Assembly: GCA_958295855.1 (NCBI GenBank)
Contig: OY282383.1
Location: 3,452,481-3,516,480 of the forward strand
DNA length: 64,000 nt
Direction: 5' to 3'
From: an uncultured Poribacteria bacterium
Lineage (GTDB): Bacteria > Poribacteria > WGA-4E > WGA-3G
Under the pieces are notes generated by a model that saw only the letters and a list, made by a program, of their open reading frames with translations, was not told where the DNA came from and ran no database searches. This document shows, in pieces, positions 40,385-48,790 of this stretch; positions within the stretch are counted from its first letter, which is position 1; the number at the start of each line of letters is the position of its first letter. Position numbers and translations under genes: made by a program.

Positions 40385-41806
40385 CTACACATTCTGTCGA
40401 GGCGCAGCGTACCTCGGATGGAACGCGCCTTCGCCACACTGCCCGTCCTCAATCTTTGCTGCCTGGCCGCCACCGGTAACGGAACATCTGGCACCGTCCA
40501 ATCCCGGCAAGACATATCGGTTGAACCACGCTCCCATCTGTTGCCGCATGTCAGCTACCCTCGCCTGCTGAGACTTTTCACCTATCAGATTTTTGCGTTC
40601 GCCCGGGTCGTTCACCAAGTCGTATAACTCATGCGGTCCATAGGGGTAGCGGTGTACATATTTCCACTCCTGCGTCCGAATCATGCGTACGGGCCCATAT
40701 TCATCGAAAATCACGATTTCATCGTTCGCGTCGTTCGTTTCCCCTGAAAGTGCGGAGACAAAACTCCTGCCCGGTGACATATCGTCATTCGGATCGGGCA
40801 AGCGGAGATAATCCAGCAGTGTCGGCATGAAATCGTATTGACTCACCATTGCCTCACTGACGCGCCCCTCTGGGATATTGCCCGGATGACTCACAATAAA
40901 CGGCACTTTAACAGAATTTTCGTACATATTCAACGGAAATGTTCCGTTGCCTTTATGCCAAAACCCGTGATGCCCGCATGAGTAGCCGTTGTCACTACTG
41001 AAGACGATGAGTGTGTTCTCGCGGATGCCTAACTGCGCAAGCCGTTCTAAAATCCGTCCAACGTTTAAGTCGAGCGCGGTTATCGCTGCGAAATAGCCCT
41101 TCAACGATTCCCGATTTCCCATGTGAACCGCCGCGCCCTGTACCGCCCACGGGTGCAACGCCTCTTGCGGACATGTCTTAAACAGACAATCGTCATAGGA
41201 GTCAACGATGTCCTGCGGGTGTCCTGTAAACGGCGTATGCGGCGCGTTGTAGTTGACGCTGAGGTAGAACGGTCCCTCGCGATTCGCTGAAATAAATTCC
41301 AGCGCATCATCGGTGATCACGTCGGTGAGGTAGCCGGGTTGCATTTCAACCTGCCCTTCTGAAGTGGGTGTGGCTCGAATCATATCTGCGTCGTTGTACT
41401 TGCTTCCGCCCGTGAGCAAAGCAAACCAGTGGCTGAACCCGTGTTGCGGTGTCAAACTGTCGCCGAGGTGCCACTTGCCGCTCAACCCTACCGTGTAGTT
41501 ATTCGCTGCGAGCACATCGGTATAGCAGGTGAGTCCATCTAAGTACTGGGCGGGCTCTGGGGGCATGTTTCCGTCACGAATCCAGTCGTGTACGCCGTGT
41601 GCTGAAGGGATGCGCCCGGTCATGAGGCTTGCGCGCGCTGGGGAGCAGACGGGACTTGTGCAGAAGAAATTGGGAAAGCGGGTGCCTTCTGAAGCCAACT
41701 GGTCGAGATATGGGGTCCGCACCTCATCGTTGCCGCAACAGCCTGCTGCCCACGGGCCCTGGTCGTCTGTCAAAATAAAAATCACATTTGGTTGGTTGGT
41801 TTCCAT
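40385..41806 (-). CDS. Sulfatase (formylglycine type I)
   Basis: 473 residues. The active-site motif is CSPARASLMTGRIPSAHG; the cysteine becomes formylglycine. Metal ligands: NVIFILTDDQG (paired aspartates), and VFSSDNGYSCGHHGFWHKG with the late DN pair. GLSGKWHLGD carries the lysine-histidine pair. Family members remove sulfate esters from sugars or lipids, consistent with growth on marine or sponge sulfated polysaccharides. No signal peptide is seen, so it may be cytoplasmic. Good ribosome site (GGAG). The 40385 end is 11 bases before the pantoate kinase start. Confidence 0.93.
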   Translation of the reverse strand: METNQPNVIFILTDDQGPWAAGCCGNDEVRTPYLDQLASEGTRFPNFFCTSPVCSPARASLMTGRIPSAHGVHDWIRDGNMPPEPAQYLDGLTCYTDVLAANNYTVGLSGKWHLGDSLTPQHGFSHWFALLTGGSKYNDADMIRATPTSEGQVEMQPGYLTDVITDDALEFISANREGPFYLSVNYNAPHTPFTGHPQDIVDSYDDCLFKTCPQEALHPWAVQGAAVHMGNRESLKGYFAAITALDLNVGRILERLAQLGIRENTLIVFSSDNGYSCGHHGFWHKGNGTFPLNMYENSVKVPFIVSHPGNIPEGRVSEAMVSQYDFMPTLLDYLRLPDPNDDMSPGRSFVSALSGETNDANDEIVIFDEYGPVRMIRTQEWKYVHRYPYGPHELYDLVNDPGERKNLIGEKSQQARVADMRQQMGAWFNRYVLPGLDGARCSVTGGGQAAKIEDGQCGEGAFHPRYAAPRQNV

Positions 41807-41867
41807 ATTGAATTCTCCATCTTAAATGTAAACCTTGCGTCAAGGGTTAGTCACGCATTTTCAATGC

Positions 41868-41952
41868 GTGATGAACTTCTCCTCCGACGAGAGCTACAGT
41901 GCAGTGCCAGACCTATCTACCATTCTCAATACTCCGCAAGGAATAACGAAAA
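41868..41952 (+). repeat. Repeat family B, copy 3 (inverted, orphan)
   Basis: Plus strand: CTCCGACGAGAGCTACAGTG, then ACTCCGCAAGGAATAACG. The ribosome site is kept, but no recognisable gene follows on this strand (next is the minus-strand DUF4276 gene). Confidence 0.7.
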
Positions 41953-41988
41953 ATCGGTAAAATGGGTACGATAGGCTGTATTTCTTGC

Positions 41989-42600
41989 TTACTCTGTTTG
42001 GATGTCTTTTCGCAATTCTCTCAGGAGGCGAACGATATCCCGGTAGCACTTGTCGAACGAATCCGCTTGACGCGCCTGTTCTATGTCAAAAAGTGCTGTA
42101 AGTGCAGGCTGGTCGGTTGTCTCATTATACGATTCGTTGTTCTCCATTCGTCGGTCCAACCACCCTTTTGCATCACTAATGGCCTCCGCATCACCCGGAG
42201 GATGAATGTCATTTTTTAACCCTCTTTGTCCACGAATCGATTCGGCTGCCGCTAGAAACCACGCCTCAAATTCGCGCTTTGCGAGGACAACGGCAATCGG
42301 TAAATCGCTTCGAACTTGTGATGCTCGATTAAGAAGCACAGGGCCCAGTTCCGCTGGACAGTCATCGTCACTGTCCAAGATGACGAATATAGCTCCTTGT
42401 GCACCAATCTTCTGCGCGGCTAATCCGACTTTTCGCTCAAGTTCACCTGCCTGAATAACCTTATTCCTATGAACCCGGATTGGGCGTGGCACGTCAATCT
42501 CGAATTCTGGATAAAGTTCCGTCGCGATTCGGCGAATCAAGACTGGCACTGCTTCCACCTCACTATGCCCCTCAACAATGCAACCGATTTTCATCTGCAT
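41989..42600 (-). CDS. DUF4276-family protein (TOPRIM-like), partner of the AAA ATPase
   Basis: 203 residues. IGCIVEGHSEVEAVPVLI has the TOPRIM-like glutamate, and FVILDSDDDCPAE supplies the D-x-D. AVVLAKREFEAWFLAAAESI is the family-specific helix. The DUF4276 family is widely found directly after AAA/OLD-like ATPases. Here it begins 5 bases after the ATPase stop, so the two are co-translated. TOPRIM-like metal sites suggest nuclease or phosphotransfer action. The pair could serve in DNA repair or defence, but this is inference. A second in-frame ATG lies at 42594. Confidence 0.85.
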   Translation of the reverse strand: MQMKIGCIVEGHSEVEAVPVLIRRIATELYPEFEIDVPRPIRVHRNKVIQAGELERKVGLAAQKIGAQGAIFVILDSDDDCPAELGPVLLNRASQVRSDLPIAVVLAKREFEAWFLAAAESIRGQRGLKNDIHPPGDAEAISDAKGWLDRRMENNESYNETTDQPALTALFDIEQARQADSFDKCYRDIVRLLRELRKDIQTE

Positions 42601-42605
42601 TTGTG

Positions 42606-43850
42606 CTATCTCTTATTCTTTCCGCTGTTGAATTTTCTGTTTTTGAATTTGAAATCGAACAGAGGAAGTTGTTTCGCCTTTTCATCGGAAATTACAGATA
42701 GCGGATCGGGTTGCAATTGGTCACAACGTAAGAGTTCTCCCATAGTAAACAGTTTATCGCGTAACACAGATCTGCTTGCATTATCTATAGGAGCAAGTAT
42801 TGTGTTTCCGAGATGCACTTCGACCGCAAGAATTGAATCCACATCCAAGTCTTTATCATCAAGCAGGTCTGGACTGTGGCTGGAGACGATAACCTGTATT
42901 CTGTGGGCAGCGTCCCGAAGCCCGTCAAGCAACACGCCTGATGCTGCCGGATGCAGGGCGATCTCTGGCTCTTCAATTCCGACGAGAGGCACGCGCTGTT
43001 GTGTGTCGTGTTTTCCCTGAAACAGTGCTACCAGAATCCCTAAGGCGCGGAGTGTGCCATCAGACATATTGTCTGCGAGAAATCGCCATGGGTGTTTGTC
43101 CCCTGCAACATCCTGCCTGAACTCTAATGTCTCTTTGGGTCCAAACCCCTTGACATCTACTGCATGAACGCCAGGGACGACCACGGCTAGATACTCCTCA
43201 ACGTGTTTCTTTACAGCGGGTGAAAGTTGTGCGAGGACACTCGTAAGGTTACTCCCATCTCGACTAAGCACGCTGCCAGGCTCAGGGGCTTGGAGCTCTC
43301 GGATTTTATCGGGGTTGAGACTATAAAACCCCATTCGAGAAAATGCATCGTAGACAGGGCGAAATTCAGGCAGCCCAGAAGCGTTTACCAAATAGAGCCG
43401 ATCGGGTGCAGCCGCTGGCGCCATCTTCACACTCGTGTCCACAGTACCATTATCAACACGAAAGTATGCCCCTGGCGTGAGGCATCGTTCATTTTGAATG
43501 CCACACTCTTCAGTCTGAACCTCGTATCCTCCAGGGCGTCGAGAACTAATGCGAAAAGCGTAGTGCCCCGTAAAACCTTCGGGCAGAGTAAACTCAAGGC
43601 GCATGCTAAAATGGTTTGGGTGCCCCCGAGAGCGACGGCGGACATCGTTAATGCCGCCACGGTCGCGTATCGCATGGTCCAGCGATGAATTCAACGCATC
43701 AGCAACAAATCGCAGCGCATCCAGAAAGTTGCTCTTGCCTGAGCCGTTGCGTCCGACAAGGAACGTCAAGGGACGCAGCTGCACATCACATGCGGCGATG
43801 CTCTTGTAGTTCTTTAAAACAACTCTTGTAATAAACGTTGAATCTTTCAT
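42606..43850 (-). CDS. AAA family ATPase (OLD/RecF-like, AAA_21 type)
   Basis: 414 residues. Walker A is FLVGRNGSGKSNFLDALRF. The insert region carries coiled-coil/helical parts (SPAVKKHVEEYLAVVVPG). The ABC-like signature is NMSDGTLRALGILVALFQ, Walker B is PLVGIEEPEIALHP and the switch is VIVSSHSPDLLD. This is the domain order of OLD-like/AAA_21 ATPases, which work with a nuclease or TOPRIM partner. The last residues are basic (KFKNRKFNSGKNKR). It is followed immediately by DUF4276. Repeat family C lies just upstream of its start. Confidence 0.9.
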   Translation of the reverse strand: MKDSTFITRVVLKNYKSIAACDVQLRPLTFLVGRNGSGKSNFLDALRFVADALNSSLDHAIRDRGGINDVRRRSRGHPNHFSMRLEFTLPEGFTGHYAFRISSRRPGGYEVQTEECGIQNERCLTPGAYFRVDNGTVDTSVKMAPAAAPDRLYLVNASGLPEFRPVYDAFSRMGFYSLNPDKIRELQAPEPGSVLSRDGSNLTSVLAQLSPAVKKHVEEYLAVVVPGVHAVDVKGFGPKETLEFRQDVAGDKHPWRFLADNMSDGTLRALGILVALFQGKHDTQQRVPLVGIEEPEIALHPAASGVLLDGLRDAAHRIQVIVSSHSPDLLDDKDLDVDSILAVEVHLGNTILAPIDNASRSVLRDKLFTMGELLRCDQLQPDPLSVISDEKAKQLPLFDFKFKNRKFNSGKNKR

Positions 43851-43881
43851 GTCATTACCCTTACCTCGGTATCTCTGCTGT

Positions 43882-43985
43882 AGGAGGGGCTTTCATCAAT
43901 TCAGGTTCTGCTCCGATTTTTCCGCGGTGGGATTCGCCCCGCTTTGCGGGGTATTTGCCCACTGCAAAATCGGGTTTCTTGAATA
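43882..43985. repeat. Repeat family C, copy 2
   Basis: Matches 23839-23945 along its whole length. The outer stem is CCGATTTTT with AAAATCGG, and the inner is CCCCGCTTTGCGGGG. The outer stem shows a paired change relative to copy 1 (C:G to A:T), as expected if the stem is selected. Confidence 0.75.
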
Positions 43986-44009
43986 TGTTTACCCCGATTC
44001 CATGCAGCG

Positions 44010-44861
44010 TCACGCTACCGGGAATCCGTCACCGACGAGCGGTTCGCCATCCGCAACCTCAATTGTTGGAACGAGGACGTGGTTCGGGGATTGCGCGTTG
44101 TTATAGCAGACATCTTGTGCCATGAAAATCATCACAAACGCGCGGCGTTGCTGCTCTGTGACATTCGGCGGCGTGCCGTGAAAGTTCAGGCAGTGATGAA
44201 ACATGCACTCGCCTGCTTTCAATTCCACTGGCACACCATGGCTGATGTCCAGCTCCCGTCTTTCTGCCCACGCGTCTGGGGGCGGTTCACGCCCTTCTTT
44301 GCGTGCCTTAGCAGTTTCCGCATCCGCTTGTGTTTTCGCTGAAACAGAGAACCTTTCATCTTTGTGGCTCTTCGGCATAACGTGCATGCAGCCGCTATCC
44401 ACTGTTGCATCGTCCAAGGCGAGCCAGCAGCTCACAATGTTCGGTGGGCTGAGGGGCCAAAAGAAGAAATCGTGGTGAAAGCCGAAATGTCCGTTGTCAT
44501 GAGGCGGCTTGGAAATAACCTGGTCATGCCAGAGGCGCACTTCGGGCGTTGCCAAAAGGGCGCGTGCTGTCCCAGCAACAAGCGGGTGATGAATGGCAGC
44601 CTCATACTGGGGATGCCGCTTCCACATGTTCACGTATTGATGGATAGCACGGGGGTGGCCACCGCCCCTGTTGAGCCGATCTCCCCGCCTGTCATGTCCG
44701 TATTTGAACTCTGGTGAGGAATCGTCGCCTTTGTCAAGTTCCAATTGGATAACGGCATCTAACCCTGCGCGCATGGCTTCAACACCGGTGCTATCTAAAA
44801 CCTTTCCAAACTTGAGATACCCGTTTTCCTGAAAAAAATAGCTCTGTTCTTGTGTTACCAC
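44010..44861 (-). CDS. Phytanoyl-CoA dioxygenase (PhyH) family oxygenase
   Basis: 283 residues from a GTG at 44861, with CGGAGG 7 bases upstream. The motif HHDFFFWPLSPPNIVSCWLAL gives the HxD iron site. The distal histidine is in GECMFHHCLNFHGTPPNVTEQQRRAF, whose arginine should bind 2-oxoglutarate. MHVMPKSHKDE is the usual connecting part. It is only distantly related to the protein at 5774. The family uses iron and 2-oxoglutarate to hydroxylate small molecules. The gene start overlaps the stop of a small upstream gene. Confidence 0.92.
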   Translation of the reverse strand: MVTQEQSYFFQENGYLKFGKVLDSTGVEAMRAGLDAVIQLELDKGDDSSPEFKYGHDRRGDRLNRGGGHPRAIHQYVNMWKRHPQYEAAIHHPLVAGTARALLATPEVRLWHDQVISKPPHDNGHFGFHHDFFFWPLSPPNIVSCWLALDDATVDSGCMHVMPKSHKDERFSVSAKTQADAETAKARKEGREPPPDAWAERRELDISHGVPVELKAGECMFHHCLNFHGTPPNVTEQQRRAFVMIFMAQDVCYNNAQSPNHVLVPTIEVADGEPLVGDGFPVA

Positions 44862-45082
44862 TGTGTTCCTCCGTGTGTGATATTGTCTAGAACTTTCCCA
44901 AGGTCCATCTGAATGTTCGGGGCAAGCAGTTGCTCGTGGAGATAGACTGCAAGGAGTGACTCTTTGAGGTAATAAATGGTAAAGTGAGTCCGTAGGGCAT
45001 TTGAGCCAACTGTATCCACACCAGCATCGTCATCATAGATTATATCATGTTCCGCGATTTTGCGTAAGCCCCAAAAATCCAA
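44855..45082 (-). CDS. Small hypothetical protein upstream of the PhyH gene
   Basis: 75 residues from a TTG (FWGLRKIAEHDIIYDDDAG to LDNITHGGTQW). Its TAA (44855-44857) overlaps the PhyH GTG start, and the PhyH ribosome site lies within it. The helical-looking sequence and this overlap argue it may be translated, but the weak start and lack of relatives make it doubtful. Confidence 0.3.
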   Translation of the reverse strand: MDFWGLRKIAEHDIIYDDDAGVDTVGSNALRTHFTIYYLKESLLAVYLHEQLLAPNIQMDLGKVLDNITHGGTQW

Positions 45083-45093
45083 ATCCCCAAAAT

Positions 45094-47661
45094 TCAGAAA
45101 ATTCCTCGAACCTCAGCCGCAATTTCTTTTTCAAAGAGACCTTGGCGAAACTGCGAATCGTTGAGTCTAATAATAAGGGTGTCTCTAACTACGGTACCAC
45201 GGAAAAATCCTAACTGCTTTCTGACTTTTACAAGCAAATTGAGAGATTCACCGCCCAAAAGGGTTAGGTTCTGAGTTAGATGTGGCGTATAATAGAATTC
45301 GCTCGCCTTAAACTTCACCTCGAAAATTCTCATTTCTGTTTCACCAATGTTGGTAATTACCACTGGAATTCCATCCAATTGATGTGACCTTTGTGTAAAA
45401 CTTCCGATTTGAATCTCCGCGTGACTTCCTATGATATTCGCTCCAAATGTAATTGGGAGTGTCATTCCAGATTTTTCATCCTTAAGACGCAAGTTTCCCT
45501 TAAAGTTCCCAGCGGCTGTTACGACTCGCGGATTAAGAACAAACTCACACCGGTTAGTCCTATTTTTTTCGGTTTTACCCTTAACTTTTAGGAATCCCCA
45601 TTGTGATAACTCTTCAGAGATTTCGGCGGTGCATTCAACAATCTTACCATCACTGCGCCTCACCATTATATCAGCCTGTTGTGGTTCATCAAACAGAAAA
45701 ACTTTGGGAAAATAGAGAGCAGGCGGTTCTGGAATCAGGTGGACCATGTCATATCTTGCGATGAAGGGAAGGACACGCCGGTTCGCGAGATAGCAGTCCG
45801 TAACCAACGCTGCATGGCACTGTTTACGGTAGGCGTTTGACGGCTTATCACTTAAAACCTGCATAAGTGGTGCGACTTCTATTGATTCAAATGCTGCTTC
45901 GTTTTGAACGCGCAGACCGCCTTCATCGGCAAAACGAAGGACTGTGGATGGTTGGATTTCTCCCTTCAGTTCGCCTTTGCCAAAAATGTTAAGCACGAGA
46001 GGCATATCCACAGGTTTCCCTTGTTCAAATTTCGGAAATGCGAGTTCGGTATTTCGGAGAATAGGAACCGCACCATCTGTCATACCCATTACAAAAATCG
46101 GTGCGCGGAGCGATTTTTTGGATTTTCCCACGGTTTCCATCTCAAGCCACCCCAAATTAAGACCTGGCTGGAGGGATTCTGGTGAAAGCATGGCGGGAAC
46201 GTCTTTCTGTCCATCCGCTGGAAGTAGAATTGCATCGCTGGCAACTTGTATCCATTCTGTTAAAGACTGAAGTCGGAGTTTTAACCTTTGCCTTGAGCTA
46301 TTCCGCAACGTAATCTTCTGTTCACGCCTTTCAATTTGGATTCTGGATGCCAAACCGTGTGAACAACAGACTATCTCATGTAAATGACCTGAGTCTAGTC
46401 GCATTTCGCCATCAATTTCAGCACGGAAAAGATACGTACCGTCTGGAATACCCAATGTGACACCGAAACCGTTAGAGCGTTTTTCGAGCAGGAGTGTACG
46501 CGGTGTCCATTGATTAAAATCACCTACTAGATACCCTGTGCGGTCCTCTCTCTCCAATGGAAATTGGAAATCCACGTCTTCAAAAATCATAAAGGATTGA
46601 TGAGAGTCGTGCGCTGTTACCACCTCAATGGGCAGCGGTTTTCCCTGCGCAGGGAATTCTTCAACGTGATGAATATTGGGTTGATCTTGCTCTAACGTCA
46701 ACGCTGTTTCTCCAACGGTTTTATACCATGCCCAGACCGGAATGCTCTTATCAGATACAACGAGTTGCCCAAAATTACGTCCCGGCTTGAGTTTTTCGAG
46801 GTTCAGAGAAATAGGAAATTTGGTTATGTTATACGGTTCAATGTTGATTTCACGAGGTGCTGTCAGCCATTTGGCATCTGATGTAACCCGCCCCGAAAAC
46901 TTATATTGACTGACATTGGCAATCGAAGCTGCTTGTCGGAAATATTTTAGGTTAAGCCTCCCTCTTTTTTGTTGTGGCATCACAACCTCCGGTGTCTGCA
47001 AATTTAGTCTGTAACAGAGCTGGTGTTGCTGCGAACGAAGAGTGGCATCAAAAGAGAATTCATCTTTCTGTATAATTTCAAGGCGTGTTGGCGGATTAAG
47101 TCCCAAATGCCATACTAAGGAAAAATCAACCCTTTCTGCTGTTTCATCTTTCCGACTATCGGTAAACGAGACGCGCCAAACAGTGACTTCTCTAAAGTTG
47201 ATATATTCTGGTACTGTCACTTTAGGGCCTTGGTCTTCAGGGGGACGAACACCTAACAACACCTTGCTGAACGCCTTCCTCCTAGAGTTGGAAATTAGGT
47301 TCAGCTCCGCGACATTCACAGTTGAAGGGTTCGGCAGCGCCTTCAAGGCAAGTTCCAGTTCAATCTCTAGGGGCTCCGATGTTGTTGTTAGCGCAGCGGG
47401 AATCGATTTTTTCCTTCTTTTCACCCATCCTCCGAACTCACGCGGGATACGAATCCGCTCTACTTGTAGTGTTCCGCCCCCGACATTTAATGCCGCAACC
47501 TTCACGGACTGGTTCGGGTTATCAAAGGTATCCACATGGAGGTAGGCATCCGTGTAAAGGTACGGTTCATCGATGGGGGTAACCTTGAACGGAGGCTTCG
47601 CTGAATCCGGGGCTCTGGGCAGGTACAACTTGCGATGAATTTCCTTCAAATGGTTAATCAT
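45094..47661 (-). CDS. Large beta-sandwich protein with glycogen-binding-like domain (cluster gene 12)
   Basis: 855 residues, mostly beta-strand. Repeated domains contain K-W-L...P and NIGETEMRIFEVKF-like strands of the kind seen in BACON/E-set modules. At about residues 365-430 lies YLVGDFNQWTPRTLLLEKRS then GIPDGTYLFRAEIDGE, the pattern of the AMPK/CBM48 glycogen-binding domain, which binds alpha-glucans or acts as a protein-binding fold. No signal peptide or membrane helix is seen. It is the last gene of the tubulin-like/Hsp70 cluster. The E-set-like strands resemble the middle part of the zinc-ribbon Hsp70-like protein (52761), suggesting shared partners. Exact function unknown. Confidence 0.75.
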   Translation of the reverse strand: MINHLKEIHRKLYLPRAPDSAKPPFKVTPIDEPYLYTDAYLHVDTFDNPNQSVKVAALNVGGGTLQVERIRIPREFGGWVKRRKKSIPAALTTTSEPLEIELELALKALPNPSTVNVAELNLISNSRRKAFSKVLLGVRPPEDQGPKVTVPEYINFREVTVWRVSFTDSRKDETAERVDFSLVWHLGLNPPTRLEIIQKDEFSFDATLRSQQHQLCYRLNLQTPEVVMPQQKRGRLNLKYFRQAASIANVSQYKFSGRVTSDAKWLTAPREINIEPYNITKFPISLNLEKLKPGRNFGQLVVSDKSIPVWAWYKTVGETALTLEQDQPNIHHVEEFPAQGKPLPIEVVTAHDSHQSFMIFEDVDFQFPLEREDRTGYLVGDFNQWTPRTLLLEKRSNGFGVTLGIPDGTYLFRAEIDGEMRLDSGHLHEIVCCSHGLASRIQIERREQKITLRNSSRQRLKLRLQSLTEWIQVASDAILLPADGQKDVPAMLSPESLQPGLNLGWLEMETVGKSKKSLRAPIFVMGMTDGAVPILRNTELAFPKFEQGKPVDMPLVLNIFGKGELKGEIQPSTVLRFADEGGLRVQNEAAFESIEVAPLMQVLSDKPSNAYRKQCHAALVTDCYLANRRVLPFIARYDMVHLIPEPPALYFPKVFLFDEPQQADIMVRRSDGKIVECTAEISEELSQWGFLKVKGKTEKNRTNRCEFVLNPRVVTAAGNFKGNLRLKDEKSGMTLPITFGANIIGSHAEIQIGSFTQRSHQLDGIPVVITNIGETEMRIFEVKFKASEFYYTPHLTQNLTLLGGESLNLLVKVRKQLGFFRGTVVRDTLIIRLNDSQFRQGLFEKEIAAEVRGIF

Positions 47662-47716
47662 GGAAAAAGTCCGGTTATGTGATGAGATGAATGTATGGTT
47701 TCTGTCGGCTACGAGA

Positions 47717-48760
47717 TTACTTATCTAACGCGCTTGTTGAGGACGAATCTGTTGAATCAAACGTATCTTCATATTCAGCATCGCCATCTTGCCGGTGGTT
47801 ATCTCTTTCTGCGAGGATGAAACGGTACACGAGATATACAATCGGGGCACCAATGCCGACAAGGATAAAGATTATGGCGATGACACTGCCTACGACGTTG
47901 TTCGAGTCTGTGCTAGCTTGTTTTTCAGGTTTTGGCTTTTCGGGCGCGGGTTTTATAGGCGGCGTTTGTGGTGTCGGCTCCGTAATCTTTGGTGCCGGTG
48001 TAGGACGCACAGGAGCGGGAGCCGTTACCTTGTCTGGTTTCGGCGCGGGCCCTAGTTTAGAGGGCGTTAAAGGCACAATTGCGTCCACAGTTTTGCCGAC
48101 AGACGCAGGCAGCACGCCAACAGCCCAACCGGTTCCGGTTGTTTCGCAGTAGTAATATTTCGTGTCGTTGTAAGTAAGCGAGGTGCCTGTGAAGTTGCCG
48201 CTCACGCCTATCGCGATATGTCCGGGTGTGAAAATGAGTGCTGTTGATTCCCCTAAGCCACGCAGGATAGCCGCAACAAGGATAGTTGTGTCTTCGCAGT
48301 CACCGCCACCTTCAATCAGGGTTTCGATAGCGTATCGCCGAAATTCATCATAACCCGTAGTCACGTCATCAAGCGTGTACGGTAAAGATTGGACAAAACT
48401 CAATACGAAATCGACGCCATCTTGCTTTGACCAACCGCGATGCTGTTTGAAGGTTCTCTGAAACTCACGCGTCAAATTACCAATTGTTGTTCTACCCTCT
48501 TCGACTAATTTGGGAATATCGTAGCGTTCTTTACCGGAGTAGGAATTATACCGCTCTAAGTCGATTGTCATCAGTACGGTATAGTGTTTCCCCCGAAAAT
48601 TCCACACGTATCGCCGCCCAATTGTCTTGCGTGTATTCGGAGGACGCTGCTGGTTGATTCCCTCCATAATCTGGACTGAACTGAGCGCATCTTCCGCAAA
48701 ACTATTTGCACTTATAAGAAGGCTACTCAGAAGCAGTGCGATAAGGCTCTTGATGTACAT
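47717..48760 (-). CDS. Exported transglutaminase-like membrane protein (cluster gene 11)
   Basis: 347 residues. The signal peptide (LIALLLSSLLISANSFAE) is followed by a papain-like transglutaminase domain: LIEGGGDCEDTTILVAAILRGLG supplies the catalytic cysteine and GHIAIGV the histidine. The third acid is less certain. A proline-rich linker (about 225-285) precedes one membrane helix (VVGSVIAIIFILVGIGAPIVYLV) and a short acidic cytoplasmic tail. Such domains crosslink or cut peptides outside the membrane. AAAAGGA lies before the ATG, 30 bases after the previous gene. It is probably anchored with its domain in the periplasm. Confidence 0.85.
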   Translation of the reverse strand: MYIKSLIALLLSSLLISANSFAEDALSSVQIMEGINQQRPPNTRKTIGRRYVWNFRGKHYTVLMTIDLERYNSYSGKERYDIPKLVEEGRTTIGNLTREFQRTFKQHRGWSKQDGVDFVLSFVQSLPYTLDDVTTGYDEFRRYAIETLIEGGGDCEDTTILVAAILRGLGESTALIFTPGHIAIGVSGNFTGTSLTYNDTKYYYCETTGTGWAVGVLPASVGKTVDAIVPLTPSKLGPAPKPDKVTAPAPVRPTPAPKITEPTPQTPPIKPAPEKPKPEKQASTDSNNVVGSVIAIIFILVGIGAPIVYLVYRFILAERDNHRQDGDAEYEDTFDSTDSSSTSALDK

Positions 48761-48790
48761 AATGTGCTATCCTTTTCTGCTCATAGCCAC

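Noticed and set aside
42469..43020. Plus-strand 183-residue open reading frame
   Set aside because: Opposite-strand shadow of the AAA ATPase and DUF4276 genes; no start signal.
41989..43850. Naming the ATPase/DUF4276 pair as a PARIS or OLD/Gabija system
   Set aside because: The TOPRIM-like partner is DUF4276, not DUF4435 or a UvrD-like helicase, and no other marker of those systems is here.
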